A DNA stretch of 64,000 bases from PFL25 sp046260155 (GTDB lineage Bacteria > Chloroflexota > Anaerolineae > Anaerolineales > UBA4823): the NCBI GenBank assembly GCA_046260155.1, contig JBJYXV010000065.1, positions 62,001 to 126,000 on the forward strand, read 5' to 3'. Of this stretch, positions 26,340-35,116 are shown one piece after another. Position 1 is the first letter of the stretch. Every line of letters starts with the position of its first letter. The notes beneath the pieces were generated by a model. It was given only the letters and a program-made list of their open reading frames with translations. It had not been told where the DNA came from and did not search any database. The position numbers and the translations under genes were made by a program.

Positions 26340-27638
26340 TCATCCTTTCCAAAACCTGGGCAAATATCTCCGGTGAGTTTCGAGCAAATCATCCAGAACA
26401 ACTGCAACCCGGTCCGCTGAAGGGCCAAGCGGGTGTGCCAGGAGCGCCTGGTAAGCTGCTTTCCGGTCTCCCTCTACTGCAGCTTGTACTGTGAGCAGCT
26501 CGTATGATTTCACCTGGGCGATTAAACCAAAACATGCAGCTGGCAGGGGTTTCGTGGGGATGGGACGGATGGTTTCAGAACTCACCGTGGCAGGTATTTC
26601 CAAAACCCAATCGGCTGGCCATTCTTGAACTGCACCCTGGTTCGCCACATTAACCACATGCACCTCGTGTAAATCATTGAAATGTGCATTCAGCAATTGG
26701 GTGGCAACAGTGGAGTAATATGCACCGCCGCGCTTCATCAAATCTTCCGGAGGCTCGTTTATCCCGGGATCCGCATACATGCGCAGCAAGTCCCGCTCGA
26801 TCTCCATCACCTGTTCTGCTCTCGACGGCGGCCACTCAGCTTGCTCTTTCAAGACGCGATCGGTGTAATAGAAATACTTCAAATAGTAGTTAGGCACCAT
26901 CCCCAGCGCTTCAAGCGTGAGTGCATCCCAGATTCCCCCTGGGTTCTCGCTTGCTTCGTCGATGTAGGAAGCGATCACCTGCGGCCACAACTCTTCACCA
27001 TCCACCTCCAGCCCGCGGTGCCAGGAGAGATGGTTCAAACCGAGCGTATCCAGCTTTGCACCATCCGAATCGAGCTGGACCCCTTTTTCCTGCTCAAGCC
27101 GCGCAAGCATTTCCATTTTTGTAGTCACGGCTACATTGCACACACCTGCTGTGGGTATATCCGCGGCATGTTGGTGCATTGCTTGGGTGATCAACCCGGC
27201 TGGATTGGTGAAGTTTACCAGGAGAGCATACGGCTCTGCTACCTCCCGCATATCATTTGCCACCTCCAGCATCACCGGGATCGTGCGCAGTGCCTTTGCC
27301 ATCCCCCCCACGCCAGTCGTCTCCTGCCCGACCAGGCCATGCCGCTGGCCAAGGTACTCATCCTGCCGGCGCGCTTCCATTTGGCCCACGCGCAGCTGGG
27401 TGATCACATAATGTGCTCCTGCTACAGAATCCCGCTGCTTGGTCGTCGTGCAAACTCTGAAAGGTGCACCTTTCGACTGCACCATGCGCTGCGCAAAACC
27501 ACCAACTATCTCCAATCGCTCCTGATCAATATCCATCAAGTTCAGCTCTTGGATTGGAAATTCGTCTAACCGCTCGAGAAAACCTTTTACGAGTTCTGGT
27601 GTATAGGTGGAGCCGCCACCGATGACTGATACTTTCAT
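26340..27638 (-). CDS. GH4 glycosidase, 6-phospho-beta-glucosidase-like
   Basis: A 432-residue NAD- and metal-dependent family 4 glycosidase. The Rossmann start VSVIGGGSTYTPELVKGF, ETTGVGGMAKALRTIP, NFTNPAGLITQA, the metal ligands C167 (GVCNVA) and H203 (LGLNHLSW), and GGAYYSTVA with the catalytic Tyr candidates are all present. GH4 enzymes cleave by an oxidation-elimination mechanism. Sequence style is that of 6-phospho-beta-glucosidases (LicH/CelF), although no PTS is visible; the downstream kinase may supply a phosphorylated sugar. The upstream side is lost in an assembly gap 8 bp before the start. Confidence 0.88.
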   Translation of the reverse strand: MKVSVIGGGSTYTPELVKGFLERLDEFPIQELNLMDIDQERLEIVGGFAQRMVQSKGAPFRVCTTTKQRDSVAGAHYVITQLRVGQMEARRQDEYLGQRHGLVGQETTGVGGMAKALRTIPVMLEVANDMREVAEPYALLVNFTNPAGLITQAMHQHAADIPTAGVCNVAVTTKMEMLARLEQEKGVQLDSDGAKLDTLGLNHLSWHRGLEVDGEELWPQVIASYIDEASENPGGIWDALTLEALGMVPNYYLKYFYYTDRVLKEQAEWPPSRAEQVMEIERDLLRMYADPGINEPPEDLMKRGGAYYSTVATQLLNAHFNDLHEVHVVNVANQGAVQEWPADWVLEIPATVSSETIRPIPTKPLPAACFGLIAQVKSYELLTVQAAVEGDRKAAYQALLAHPLGPSADRVAVVLDDLLETHRRYLPRFWKG

Positions 27639-27646
27639 GCCTGTTT

Positions 27647-27746
27647 NNNNNNNNNNNNNNNNNNNNNNNNNNNNNNNNNNNNNNNNNNNNNNNNNNNNNN
27701 NNNNNNNNNNNNNNNNNNNNNNNNNNNNNNNNNNNNNNNNNNNNNN
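27647..27746. other. Assembly gap (100 N)
   Basis: Exactly 100 N between the divergent GH4 and gluconokinase genes. Promoters of both, and possibly other genes, may be missing. Confidence 0.99.
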
Positions 27747-28247
27747 GTGAATATGCCAATTGTCTTAATGGGTGTCTCGGGTTCCGGTAAGACCAGCCTC
27801 GGTCGCGCCTTGGCTGCGAGATTGGGTTGGTCCTTCTATGATGGGGATGATTTTCATTCACCACAGGCAATCGAGAAAATGTCACTCGGGATACCACTCA
27901 ATGATCGGGACCGCTCTCCCTGGTTGGAATGCTTATCCAAACTGATCTCTGACAAAACCAGAGCTGGAGAAAATCTGATCCTGGCCTGTTCAGCTTTAAA
28001 AAAGAGCTACCGCCAGCGTTTGCGGTCCGGAAACGAAAACCTGGTTTTTGTTTTTCTCGATGGAAGTTATGATCTGATCTGGGACAGGATGCAAACCCGT
28101 GGTGCCCATTATATGAAAGCAGAAATGCTGCAAAGCCAATTCGACGACCTGGAAGTCCCTCAGAATGCTCTGAGGGTGAATATCGATCGACCGATCCCTG
28201 CAATTCTCGACGAGATCATCGAATTCATTCAATCATCCAGCCGTTGA
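27747..28247 (+). CDS. gntK: Gluconokinase
   Basis: A 164-166-residue P-loop kinase of the GntK family. Walker A LMGVSGSGKTSLGRAL, FYDGDDFHSPQAIEKMSLG, PLNDRDRSPWL, CSALKKSYRQRLR and FLDGSYDLI match gluconokinases along the whole length. It phosphorylates D-gluconate to 6-phosphogluconate. The frame starts directly at the gap edge (GTG 27747; ATG 27753 is the more natural start), so a few N-terminal residues could be missing. It converges on a GH94 enzyme that may release gluconate from cellobionate. Confidence 0.9.
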   Translation: MNMPIVLMGVSGSGKTSLGRALAARLGWSFYDGDDFHSPQAIEKMSLGIPLNDRDRSPWLECLSKLISDKTRAGENLILACSALKKSYRQRLRSGNENLVFVFLDGSYDLIWDRMQTRGAHYMKAEMLQSQFDDLEVPQNALRVNIDRPIPAILDEIIEFIQSSSR

Positions 28248-28342
28248 ATGAAAAATGGCCTTTAACTCCCTTCGAAGATGTAATGAGATATCCACCGAGA
28301 TCGCTGAAATCATTATTTAAAGGGTAGTTCGTCAGGGAAAGG

Positions 28343-30742
28343 TTAAGCCCCAAGCCATACTTCCACCTGGTAGCTTTCTCCGGGGGAACCCATGGGAACA
28401 AGATTCCCAGAGATCTGCTCCCCATTGACAGTCATCCGAACCACGCCTTTGCAAACGCTGTGCGGGTTGTGGACTCTGATCTCAAACTTCTGGCCTCGGA
28501 ATTGTCGCACGGCAGAGAAGCCTGGCCATTCCGAGGGAATGCAGGGATCGATGCGCAGGCCTTCGATCTCGGGTTTCATTCCTAATATATATTGGGTGGC
28601 GCTGTAATACCCCCAGGCAGCAGCCCCGGTCAGCCAGGAAGTGCGGCTATTCCCAGCGCGGGGGGAATAGGTCGAGTAGGTTGTCTGCCCCTGCACATAA
28701 GGTTCGATCTGGCGCAGCTCTGCCCGATCGTTATAAGCGGCTGGCATGGATGCACGGTAATACTCGTATGCCCGGTTACCATCTCCAAGCAAGCAGGCAG
28801 CCATCACACCCCAACCCTGGGTATGGTTGAAGATGCCTGCGTTCTCCTTGATGCCCGGGTTAAAGACCACTGCGCGCATCACATCGATCGAGGTTTTTAT
28901 CACGGGTGGGGCGCACAGCATTAGGCCGTAGGGCGTTGCCAGGCGTTCGTGAACGGTTTGCATGCAGCGCGCAGCTTGTTCTGGTGTTGCTGCCCCGCTG
29001 ATCACCGACCACACCTGCGTGTTCAGGTAGACCTGCCCTTCTTCATATGCGCGCGTTCCGTAAACAGTACCATCTTCAGAAATAGCCCAGATGAACCAAT
29101 CACCATCCCAGGCACAATTCTGAATGCTGGCATCCAACTTATCCCGTTCAGCAAGTGCCCAGGCACTTTCCAGTGGTTTACCCAGGGATTCTGCGATCTC
29201 GGCATAGCTCGTCAAACCCAGCCGGAGTTGGAAGGCGACAAACAGGCTTTCCCCGTGGTAACCCAGGCGCAGGGTATCATTCCAATCCGCTGATAACCCG
29301 CACGGTAATCCGTTCTTCCCCAACCTCTCGAGATTAAATTCCAGGGCACGGCGCAAATGCCCAAAGACGGATGCCTGGCCCTGGTCAGCATAGGGCAGGA
29401 TCTTTTCATAAAATTCCATGTCACCAGTTTCATTCACATAAGCCGGGAGCGCATTAAAGAACCACAAACAGTCGTCCGAGCGGTATTCAGCAGGATCTGG
29501 GAGCGGTTCGAATCCTGGTTGGTGATCGAAGGGTCTAATAATCGGCAGCGCTCCGCCATTGGATAACTGGCCGGTCAACATCAGCTCCAACCTCTGGCGT
29601 GCCTCATCATGGATCGCTGCCACAATGCCCAGGATATCCTGGACCGAATCCCTGAATCCCAGGCCATCCCGTTCACCGTTATAGACCAGGCTGGCGGAGC
29701 GCGACCAGGCAAAGTTGACCAGGCAGTTGTAGATACCCCATACATTGATCGTGTGATTGAGCGCTTCATCTGGTGTTTCCACAACCAGGCTATCTAGCTT
29801 TGCATGCCAGTAGGTTTTTAATTTCTCCAGTTCACTGGCTGCCCGCTCTAGGGAGCCAAATTCAGAAAACGTTTTTTCCCCGATAGAGCGCGCATCACCG
29901 ATACCCAGCAGGACCAGAATTTCCCTGGTCTCACCTGGTCGCAGCGATAAGCTGGTTGCCAGACTGCCGCAGGCATTATCGCCGTAAGCACTGCTGTTGT
30001 TGCACTGGCCTGATTCGACAACCTGGGGATTGTGATACCCGCGGTAAGCACCAAGAAATGCTTCCCGGCTGGAGTCATACCCTTCCAGTTCAGAACCGGT
30101 TAAACCCATCCAGGTATGTCTGGCGATATCGTGGATAAAAAAAGTGCCTGAGTCCGGGGTTAGATTATCCTGGATCGCGATCCTCAGCAGCCCACCAGAG
30201 GTCATTTCTCCCCGCACGATAAAAAGTGAGTACTGCAGGTTGACCCGGTCCTGAAAAGTATCCCACTGGTTGGTGAACTCACAAAACGAGAAGATTGAGA
30301 GCTCCCGGTGGTGCTGGCTTTGGTTTGTAACCATCAATCGCCAGTACTCAAAATTTTGGCCCAGAGGGACGAAGTACGTTGTTCGTGTAGAAATTTCTGC
30401 ATAATCTGATTCGATGATCGTATATGCAGTCCCATGCCGGCACTTGGACTTATATTCTTCAAGGGGTTTTCCAACCGGCTGCCAGGAAGCAGACCAATAA
30501 TCTCCGCTATCCTTATCCCTCAGGTAAAAATACCTGCCAGGTTGATCCATGGGAACACTATTAAAACGTAAACGTAGAAATCGACCTCGCGCGCCTGATC
30601 TGTAGAAGCCATATCCTCCCGCATTGTTGGTGATAATCGCCCCATACTCCGTGGAACCCAAATAATTGCTCCACGATAAGGGAGTGTCAGGTCTGGTGAT
30701 CACATATTCTTTTGCCTGATCATCGAAATAACCATAATTCAT
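28343..30742 (-). CDS. GH94 phosphorylase, candidate cellobionic acid phosphorylase
   Basis: A 799-residue GH94 (former GT36) enzyme. The N-terminal beta-sandwich begins MNYGYFDDQAKEYVITRPDTP; the (alpha/alpha)6 barrel carries the catalytic region GLSADWNDTLRLG; KENAGIFNHTQGWG and TYSTYSPRAGNSRTSWL follow. It splits a beta-glucoside with phosphate to give alpha-glucose-1-phosphate. It differs from the canonical cellobiose phosphorylase at 38539-41007 in the acceptor-site stretch (EPYVQGQTTYSTYSPR versus EPYVYAQMIAGRDAPN). From memory the TxYSxYSPR form occurs in cellobionic acid phosphorylases; the convergent gluconokinase fits, but specificity is inferred. It follows the GH1 gene after 17 bp. 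Confidence 0.85.
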   Translation of the reverse strand: MNYGYFDDQAKEYVITRPDTPLSWSNYLGSTEYGAIITNNAGGYGFYRSGARGRFLRLRFNSVPMDQPGRYFYLRDKDSGDYWSASWQPVGKPLEEYKSKCRHGTAYTIIESDYAEISTRTTYFVPLGQNFEYWRLMVTNQSQHHRELSIFSFCEFTNQWDTFQDRVNLQYSLFIVRGEMTSGGLLRIAIQDNLTPDSGTFFIHDIARHTWMGLTGSELEGYDSSREAFLGAYRGYHNPQVVESGQCNNSSAYGDNACGSLATSLSLRPGETREILVLLGIGDARSIGEKTFSEFGSLERAASELEKLKTYWHAKLDSLVVETPDEALNHTINVWGIYNCLVNFAWSRSASLVYNGERDGLGFRDSVQDILGIVAAIHDEARQRLELMLTGQLSNGGALPIIRPFDHQPGFEPLPDPAEYRSDDCLWFFNALPAYVNETGDMEFYEKILPYADQGQASVFGHLRRALEFNLERLGKNGLPCGLSADWNDTLRLGYHGESLFVAFQLRLGLTSYAEIAESLGKPLESAWALAERDKLDASIQNCAWDGDWFIWAISEDGTVYGTRAYEEGQVYLNTQVWSVISGAATPEQAARCMQTVHERLATPYGLMLCAPPVIKTSIDVMRAVVFNPGIKENAGIFNHTQGWGVMAACLLGDGNRAYEYYRASMPAAYNDRAELRQIEPYVQGQTTYSTYSPRAGNSRTSWLTGAAAWGYYSATQYILGMKPEIEGLRIDPCIPSEWPGFSAVRQFRGQKFEIRVHNPHSVCKGVVRMTVNGEQISGNLVPMGSPGESYQVEVWLGA

Positions 30743-30759
30743 GGGACTGGAACCTGCCT

Positions 30760-32097
30760 TTATTCAACCACTGCGTTTGAGTTGATCACTGCCTGGTACC
30801 ATTCAGCACTACTTTTCATAATGCGCGCCTGGGTCCCGTAATCGACATAAGTCAATCCAAAGCGCATGGAGTAGCCATGAGCCCACTCAAAATTGTCCAT
30901 TAGCGACCAGACAAAATATCCCTTTACCGGGATACCCGCTGCAATGGCTTTCGACACAGATTTTAGGTGATCCTTTAAATAAGCAATGCGCAGAGGATCT
31001 TCGACTCGACCACTTGAATTAACCATATCAGGAAAAGCTGCCCCATTTTCGGTAATGTACAGTTTATTAAACTTGTAATCAAAATGGATGCGGCCGAGTA
31101 TCTCGTAGAGTCCTTCAGGATAAACCTCCCACCCCATTTCGGTTGGATTCGGATTCACAAACACCGTTTGAGGCTCATTTTCTTCTTCAGGAATATCCTC
31201 GGAGCGTACAACCCAGCGAGTATAGTAGTTGACACCCAGGAAGTCTACCGGCCTTGCGATGATTCCTAGATCATTTTCCAGAACAAAATCCATTGGCTGT
31301 CCAAAATACTGCACAATATCCAGGGGGTACCCCCGGGCAGCTAACGGATCCAGGTACCAGCGATTGACAAAACCGTCTCGTCTCCTGGCAGCTTTTCTAT
31401 CTGCATAACTATTCGAAGCCGGCACCATGCCTGATAGATTCAGCACGATTCCAACCTGAGAATCGGCAGCATTTTCCTTGATTACCGGGACTGACCAGCC
31501 ATGTGCTAACAGGAGGTGATGAGATGCAGCCAGCATCTCATCGACATCTTGATGTCCAGGGGCATGACGACCTTCCATGTGTCCGATCCAGGCACTGACA
31601 AAGGGTTCGTTAAATGTAATCCAGTTGTGCACACGATCTCCAAGCCTTTGTGATACCAGGTCCGCGTATTCAACGAAAGCCTCTGCGGTGCTGCGAGCGG
31701 GCCACCCTCCCAGGTCCTGCAGGGTTTGAGGCAAATCCCAGTGATACAGGGTCAGATATGGTTCGATCCCGTTTTCCAGGAGGCTGTCCACCAATTTGCT
31801 GTAGAAATCGATCCCCGCTTGATTGGGCAGACCCCGGCCCTCAGGAAAGATCCGCGGCCAGGAAATAGAAAAACGGTAAGCCTGCAACCCGATCGCTGTC
31901 ATCAGGTCGATATCTTCCTGCCAGCGATGGTAATGATCACACGCCACATCACCCGTGTCTCCGTTCTCAATCTTTCCCGGTGTATGGCTGAAACGATCCC
32001 AGATACTCTCACCTTTTTGATCTTCATTCCAGGCACCTTCGATTTGATATGCTGCTGTAGCTGCCCCCCAAATGAAACCTGGCGGAAATTGATTCAT
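30760..32097 (-). CDS. GH1 beta-glucosidase
   Basis: A 445-residue retaining glycosidase of full GH1 length. FPPGFIWGAATAAYQIEGAW is the N-terminal signature, acid/base Glu164 lies in TFNEP and nucleophile Glu350 in LYITENG; SWPRIFPEG and WSLMDNFEWAHGY form the glucose pocket. There is no signal peptide, so it acts on imported beta-glucosides (cello- or gluco-manno-oligosaccharides). It could also use beta-galactosides or beta-mannosides, as GH1 enzymes are often broad. AAGGAG precedes ATG 32097 strongly. Confidence 0.94.
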   Translation of the reverse strand: MNQFPPGFIWGAATAAYQIEGAWNEDQKGESIWDRFSHTPGKIENGDTGDVACDHYHRWQEDIDLMTAIGLQAYRFSISWPRIFPEGRGLPNQAGIDFYSKLVDSLLENGIEPYLTLYHWDLPQTLQDLGGWPARSTAEAFVEYADLVSQRLGDRVHNWITFNEPFVSAWIGHMEGRHAPGHQDVDEMLAASHHLLLAHGWSVPVIKENAADSQVGIVLNLSGMVPASNSYADRKAARRRDGFVNRWYLDPLAARGYPLDIVQYFGQPMDFVLENDLGIIARPVDFLGVNYYTRWVVRSEDIPEEENEPQTVFVNPNPTEMGWEVYPEGLYEILGRIHFDYKFNKLYITENGAAFPDMVNSSGRVEDPLRIAYLKDHLKSVSKAIAAGIPVKGYFVWSLMDNFEWAHGYSMRFGLTYVDYGTQARIMKSSAEWYQAVINSNAVVE

Positions 32098-32386
32098 TGT
32101 CGCTCCTTAATGGTTGAAATCTGATCAAGCTGTTTCGTAAATTTCTTGACAACACGATCTTTCCTGCGGGAAAAAACTATGCGATGGATGTGATTTTCGT
32201 ATCGTACACCTGGGAATGATTGGCAGCAGACTCCAGGACCGGGTAAGCAGTGAACGGATGCTGATCTCAGTTGGTGTTGAATATGTATTCACCGGAGGCT
32301 GGACAGGCTTAGATTTAGCAGAGTTATGTAGACAGAACATCACATTCGAATCACAATCCATGGGAAGGGAAAAATCAGCTAAAACT

Positions 32387-35116
32387 CTAAGGCGAATCGC
32401 CTAATATGACGAAAATTTCATGATCATGATCTTCGGATAATGATGTAATCTGGTCTCTGGAGAGGATCACTGTTTCGCTGTCCTGATCGAATGCGATTTG
32501 AACACCATTGATCTTAACTGCGGTGATGACATATCCACCATACTCTAATCGCCCAGGATTGGCATAGGTGATGGTCAGTTTTCGACCGGCAAACCGGGTC
32601 GAAACACTAGCATTTCCCTGTTCATCAAACAGTTGGACTGGAAGTTTGGGCACCAATACCAGATCACCTAGTTTTCCTCTCACCCCGAACAGTTCGCTCA
32701 GCATGGTCAGCAAAAGCCAGCTGGCAGAACCGGTCAGGTAGGGATACTTACCTTCGCCCCGGGGATTGATGTACTCAGGTATGCCAGGATAGATTTTACT
32801 TTTCGGAAAGTCCTGGCAGTGTAAATAAAGTCCCTCGATTACGTTCCAGCCTTCTCGAACCAAGCCACGCTGGAATAATGCATTCGCCCACATCATCGCC
32901 ATGTGGCTGAACATTGCCCCATTTTCCTTGTGACCAAATGCGAAGCCAGTAAAACGGCCCAGGTTGGGTAATACTTCTCCAAAATCGGTATTTAACCGGT
33001 AGCCTCCCATCGACTCATCCCACAGGTAACGTTTGGCTGATTGAACCAGCTCCTGAACCTGTGCTTCGTCCGCAACGCCACCCATCATGGTGAACACCTG
33101 TCCGGTCAGCGTCATGCGGGGGTTATTTTGATCGATTCCTTCGACCCTATTTCCATCATTGTCATAATAACCGTTGAACCAGCCACTGCCTTCCTGGTCT
33201 TGAACCCACTCATGACTGCGGATGTGATTGACGAGCCAGGCTGCTTTTCTCTCCAGGTCTCTGGCTAAATCATGAGCAACGATAGCTACCTTCTCACCCG
33301 AGACCCTGGTTCTGCAGCTGGCAAAGTATGCAGTCAGCTGATTCCGTTTTTCTTTGACCGAAGCATAATCTACGGAACCACTGATCGTATCGAGCAGCAG
33401 TAATATTTCCTCGGCGATTTCCACCTGGCGTGTCCCAAATTCTGAGCAACCTTTTATCAGCTGGCTGATCTGGTGCAGGTTACTGGCATACAGCGCGGTA
33501 AAAGCAACGCTCTCCCCTCGTTCCCGGGCCATATCCATGCCATCATTCCAATCCCCACCCTCCAGGCGTATATTATTGTGTTCACCAATATTGAAGAATG
33601 CTGTCAGATGTTGGACCAGCAAGTGTTCCAAAATGGTACCCTGATATGGCTCACCACCTCGATCTGTTAACCGGGTGCCCAAACCCTCATGCCATTCCTT
33701 GTCATGAGATTGGCATCGATCGACGTGACCATCCTTGAAATACACCTGCTTGCGGAATAGAAAATCTAGGTCTCCACTTTGGTCGATATAGAATTTTGTA
33801 GTCAACCAGGGCCAGGCTCCATGATCCATCCATACCCGGGGAATATCATTCCGGTCGGCCTTGAATTCACCTGGTTTGGCCCCAATAATGGTTGCATTAC
33901 TGCCATCCATCCTGACTCCAGCAAAATAATTCCAGAGCAGATCATCCACCCCGCCAGGTTCCATCACCAGTTGCGCCAGAGTATCCTGCCAGAGGTCCCG
34001 CCAACCTCTGCCGCCTCGACCATAATCATGATAGGGCAGGAATGAGTTCCCAAAAAGCCGCCGCAGGATCGGTTGCAGAGCCACCCACTTCAACCAATCA
34101 TCGAAACGCTCATTGCCTGTCCGAAAGGAAAGCCCCGAGATTTTATCCTGCCAGAATGCCTGGTTATCTTCAAGCCAATATCGGAACAAATTCTTGCTGC
34201 CATAACGGGTAACCAGCCCGGTTGGATGTTCTCCTTGATCGAGAATACCCATGATCACAATGTAATTTCGGCTCTCACCGGGATCAAGAGTAGCAGTTTT
34301 GAATCGCAGACCACCCAGTGCTTCGTATCCTGCAATCTTAGTTCCAGCAGGAACGTATTGATCTGAATTTTTCACGACGGCCTCTGGCCATTCCAGGGTG
34401 CCTCCCGGCCCAATATAATCACTAATCACGGGAAAAAATCCAAGTGGAGGTATATCCCCTTGTTCGATCCCTGACACTACATAAGTGATCTTATTGCGTG
34501 TATGGCCTCGTTCATCAAAAGACATACTGGGTTTTACAAGTACGCCATGCGAGTCGGTCCAGACCCGGTGAAGTAATGAGGTCACATGGCGGTGGTCCCG
34601 TAGGTTGTCAGCAGACCGGCCAAAGATTGGGATCGCAGCTGTTGGGGTAAGCTGAACAGGTTGGTGTCCAATATTGGTGACAACCACCTGCATCAATTCC
34701 ACTCGATCAGGATTTACAGGAATAAAATTTGTTGTCTCCGTCCGCACTCCTAACTTAATATTAACCCGGGTTATCTTGTGCCACAACATCCCTGCTTCCA
34801 GCGTTACCTGCTCCGCTTCGGAGGGTTCATACATCCCAGCTCTTTGTCTTGCGGATGCTCCCGCCACCGACCATGGTCCAAATCCTTCAATAAAAAACCA
34901 AAAATTGCGACCAGCTCTTGAATTATGCAAATCTTCCACAGAGATCGGAGGCGTCAGGAACGAGTTATGCCCTGCCTTGATATCACCATGCAGTCTTGGT
35001 GACAACGAGGACATCATGCCTGCCTCGTTCACCAGCGGAAAGTAAAGATCGTTATTCAGTTGTGGGTCCGCTAATGAGAAAGTTCCCGCCTGATCGATAA
35101 AAGCCCAATTGGTCAT
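32387..35116 (-). CDS. Large GH94-family phosphorylase-like protein (909 aa)
   Basis: A 909-residue GH94-like protein with no signal peptide. After an N-terminal beta-sandwich, the helical barrel shows YGRGGRGWRDLWQDTLAQLV, MDHGAWPW and the catalytic-acid region EGGDWNDGMDMARERGES, followed by KENGAMFSHMAMMW and PRGEGKYPYLTGSASWLL. The DWNDGM form is closer to cyclic-glucan/oligoglucan phosphorylase-like members than to cellobiose phosphorylase, and the longer chain suggests an oligosaccharide rather than a disaccharide substrate. The start overlaps the stop of the 1075-residue paralogue by 4 bp (ATGA), with GGGGAGG as ribosome site. The exact substrate is unknown; GH94, GH149 or GH161 assignment needs a profile search. 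Confidence 0.75.
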   Translation of the reverse strand: MTNWAFIDQAGTFSLADPQLNNDLYFPLVNEAGMMSSLSPRLHGDIKAGHNSFLTPPISVEDLHNSRAGRNFWFFIEGFGPWSVAGASARQRAGMYEPSEAEQVTLEAGMLWHKITRVNIKLGVRTETTNFIPVNPDRVELMQVVVTNIGHQPVQLTPTAAIPIFGRSADNLRDHRHVTSLLHRVWTDSHGVLVKPSMSFDERGHTRNKITYVVSGIEQGDIPPLGFFPVISDYIGPGGTLEWPEAVVKNSDQYVPAGTKIAGYEALGGLRFKTATLDPGESRNYIVIMGILDQGEHPTGLVTRYGSKNLFRYWLEDNQAFWQDKISGLSFRTGNERFDDWLKWVALQPILRRLFGNSFLPYHDYGRGGRGWRDLWQDTLAQLVMEPGGVDDLLWNYFAGVRMDGSNATIIGAKPGEFKADRNDIPRVWMDHGAWPWLTTKFYIDQSGDLDFLFRKQVYFKDGHVDRCQSHDKEWHEGLGTRLTDRGGEPYQGTILEHLLVQHLTAFFNIGEHNNIRLEGGDWNDGMDMARERGESVAFTALYASNLHQISQLIKGCSEFGTRQVEIAEEILLLLDTISGSVDYASVKEKRNQLTAYFASCRTRVSGEKVAIVAHDLARDLERKAAWLVNHIRSHEWVQDQEGSGWFNGYYDNDGNRVEGIDQNNPRMTLTGQVFTMMGGVADEAQVQELVQSAKRYLWDESMGGYRLNTDFGEVLPNLGRFTGFAFGHKENGAMFSHMAMMWANALFQRGLVREGWNVIEGLYLHCQDFPKSKIYPGIPEYINPRGEGKYPYLTGSASWLLLTMLSELFGVRGKLGDLVLVPKLPVQLFDEQGNASVSTRFAGRKLTITYANPGRLEYGGYVITAVKINGVQIAFDQDSETVILSRDQITSLSEDHDHEIFVILGDSP

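Noticed and set aside
32098..32386. Possible small gene between the GH1 and 909-residue genes
   Set aside because: Open frames exist on both strands but lack ribosome sites; the stretch is more likely leader sequence of GH1.
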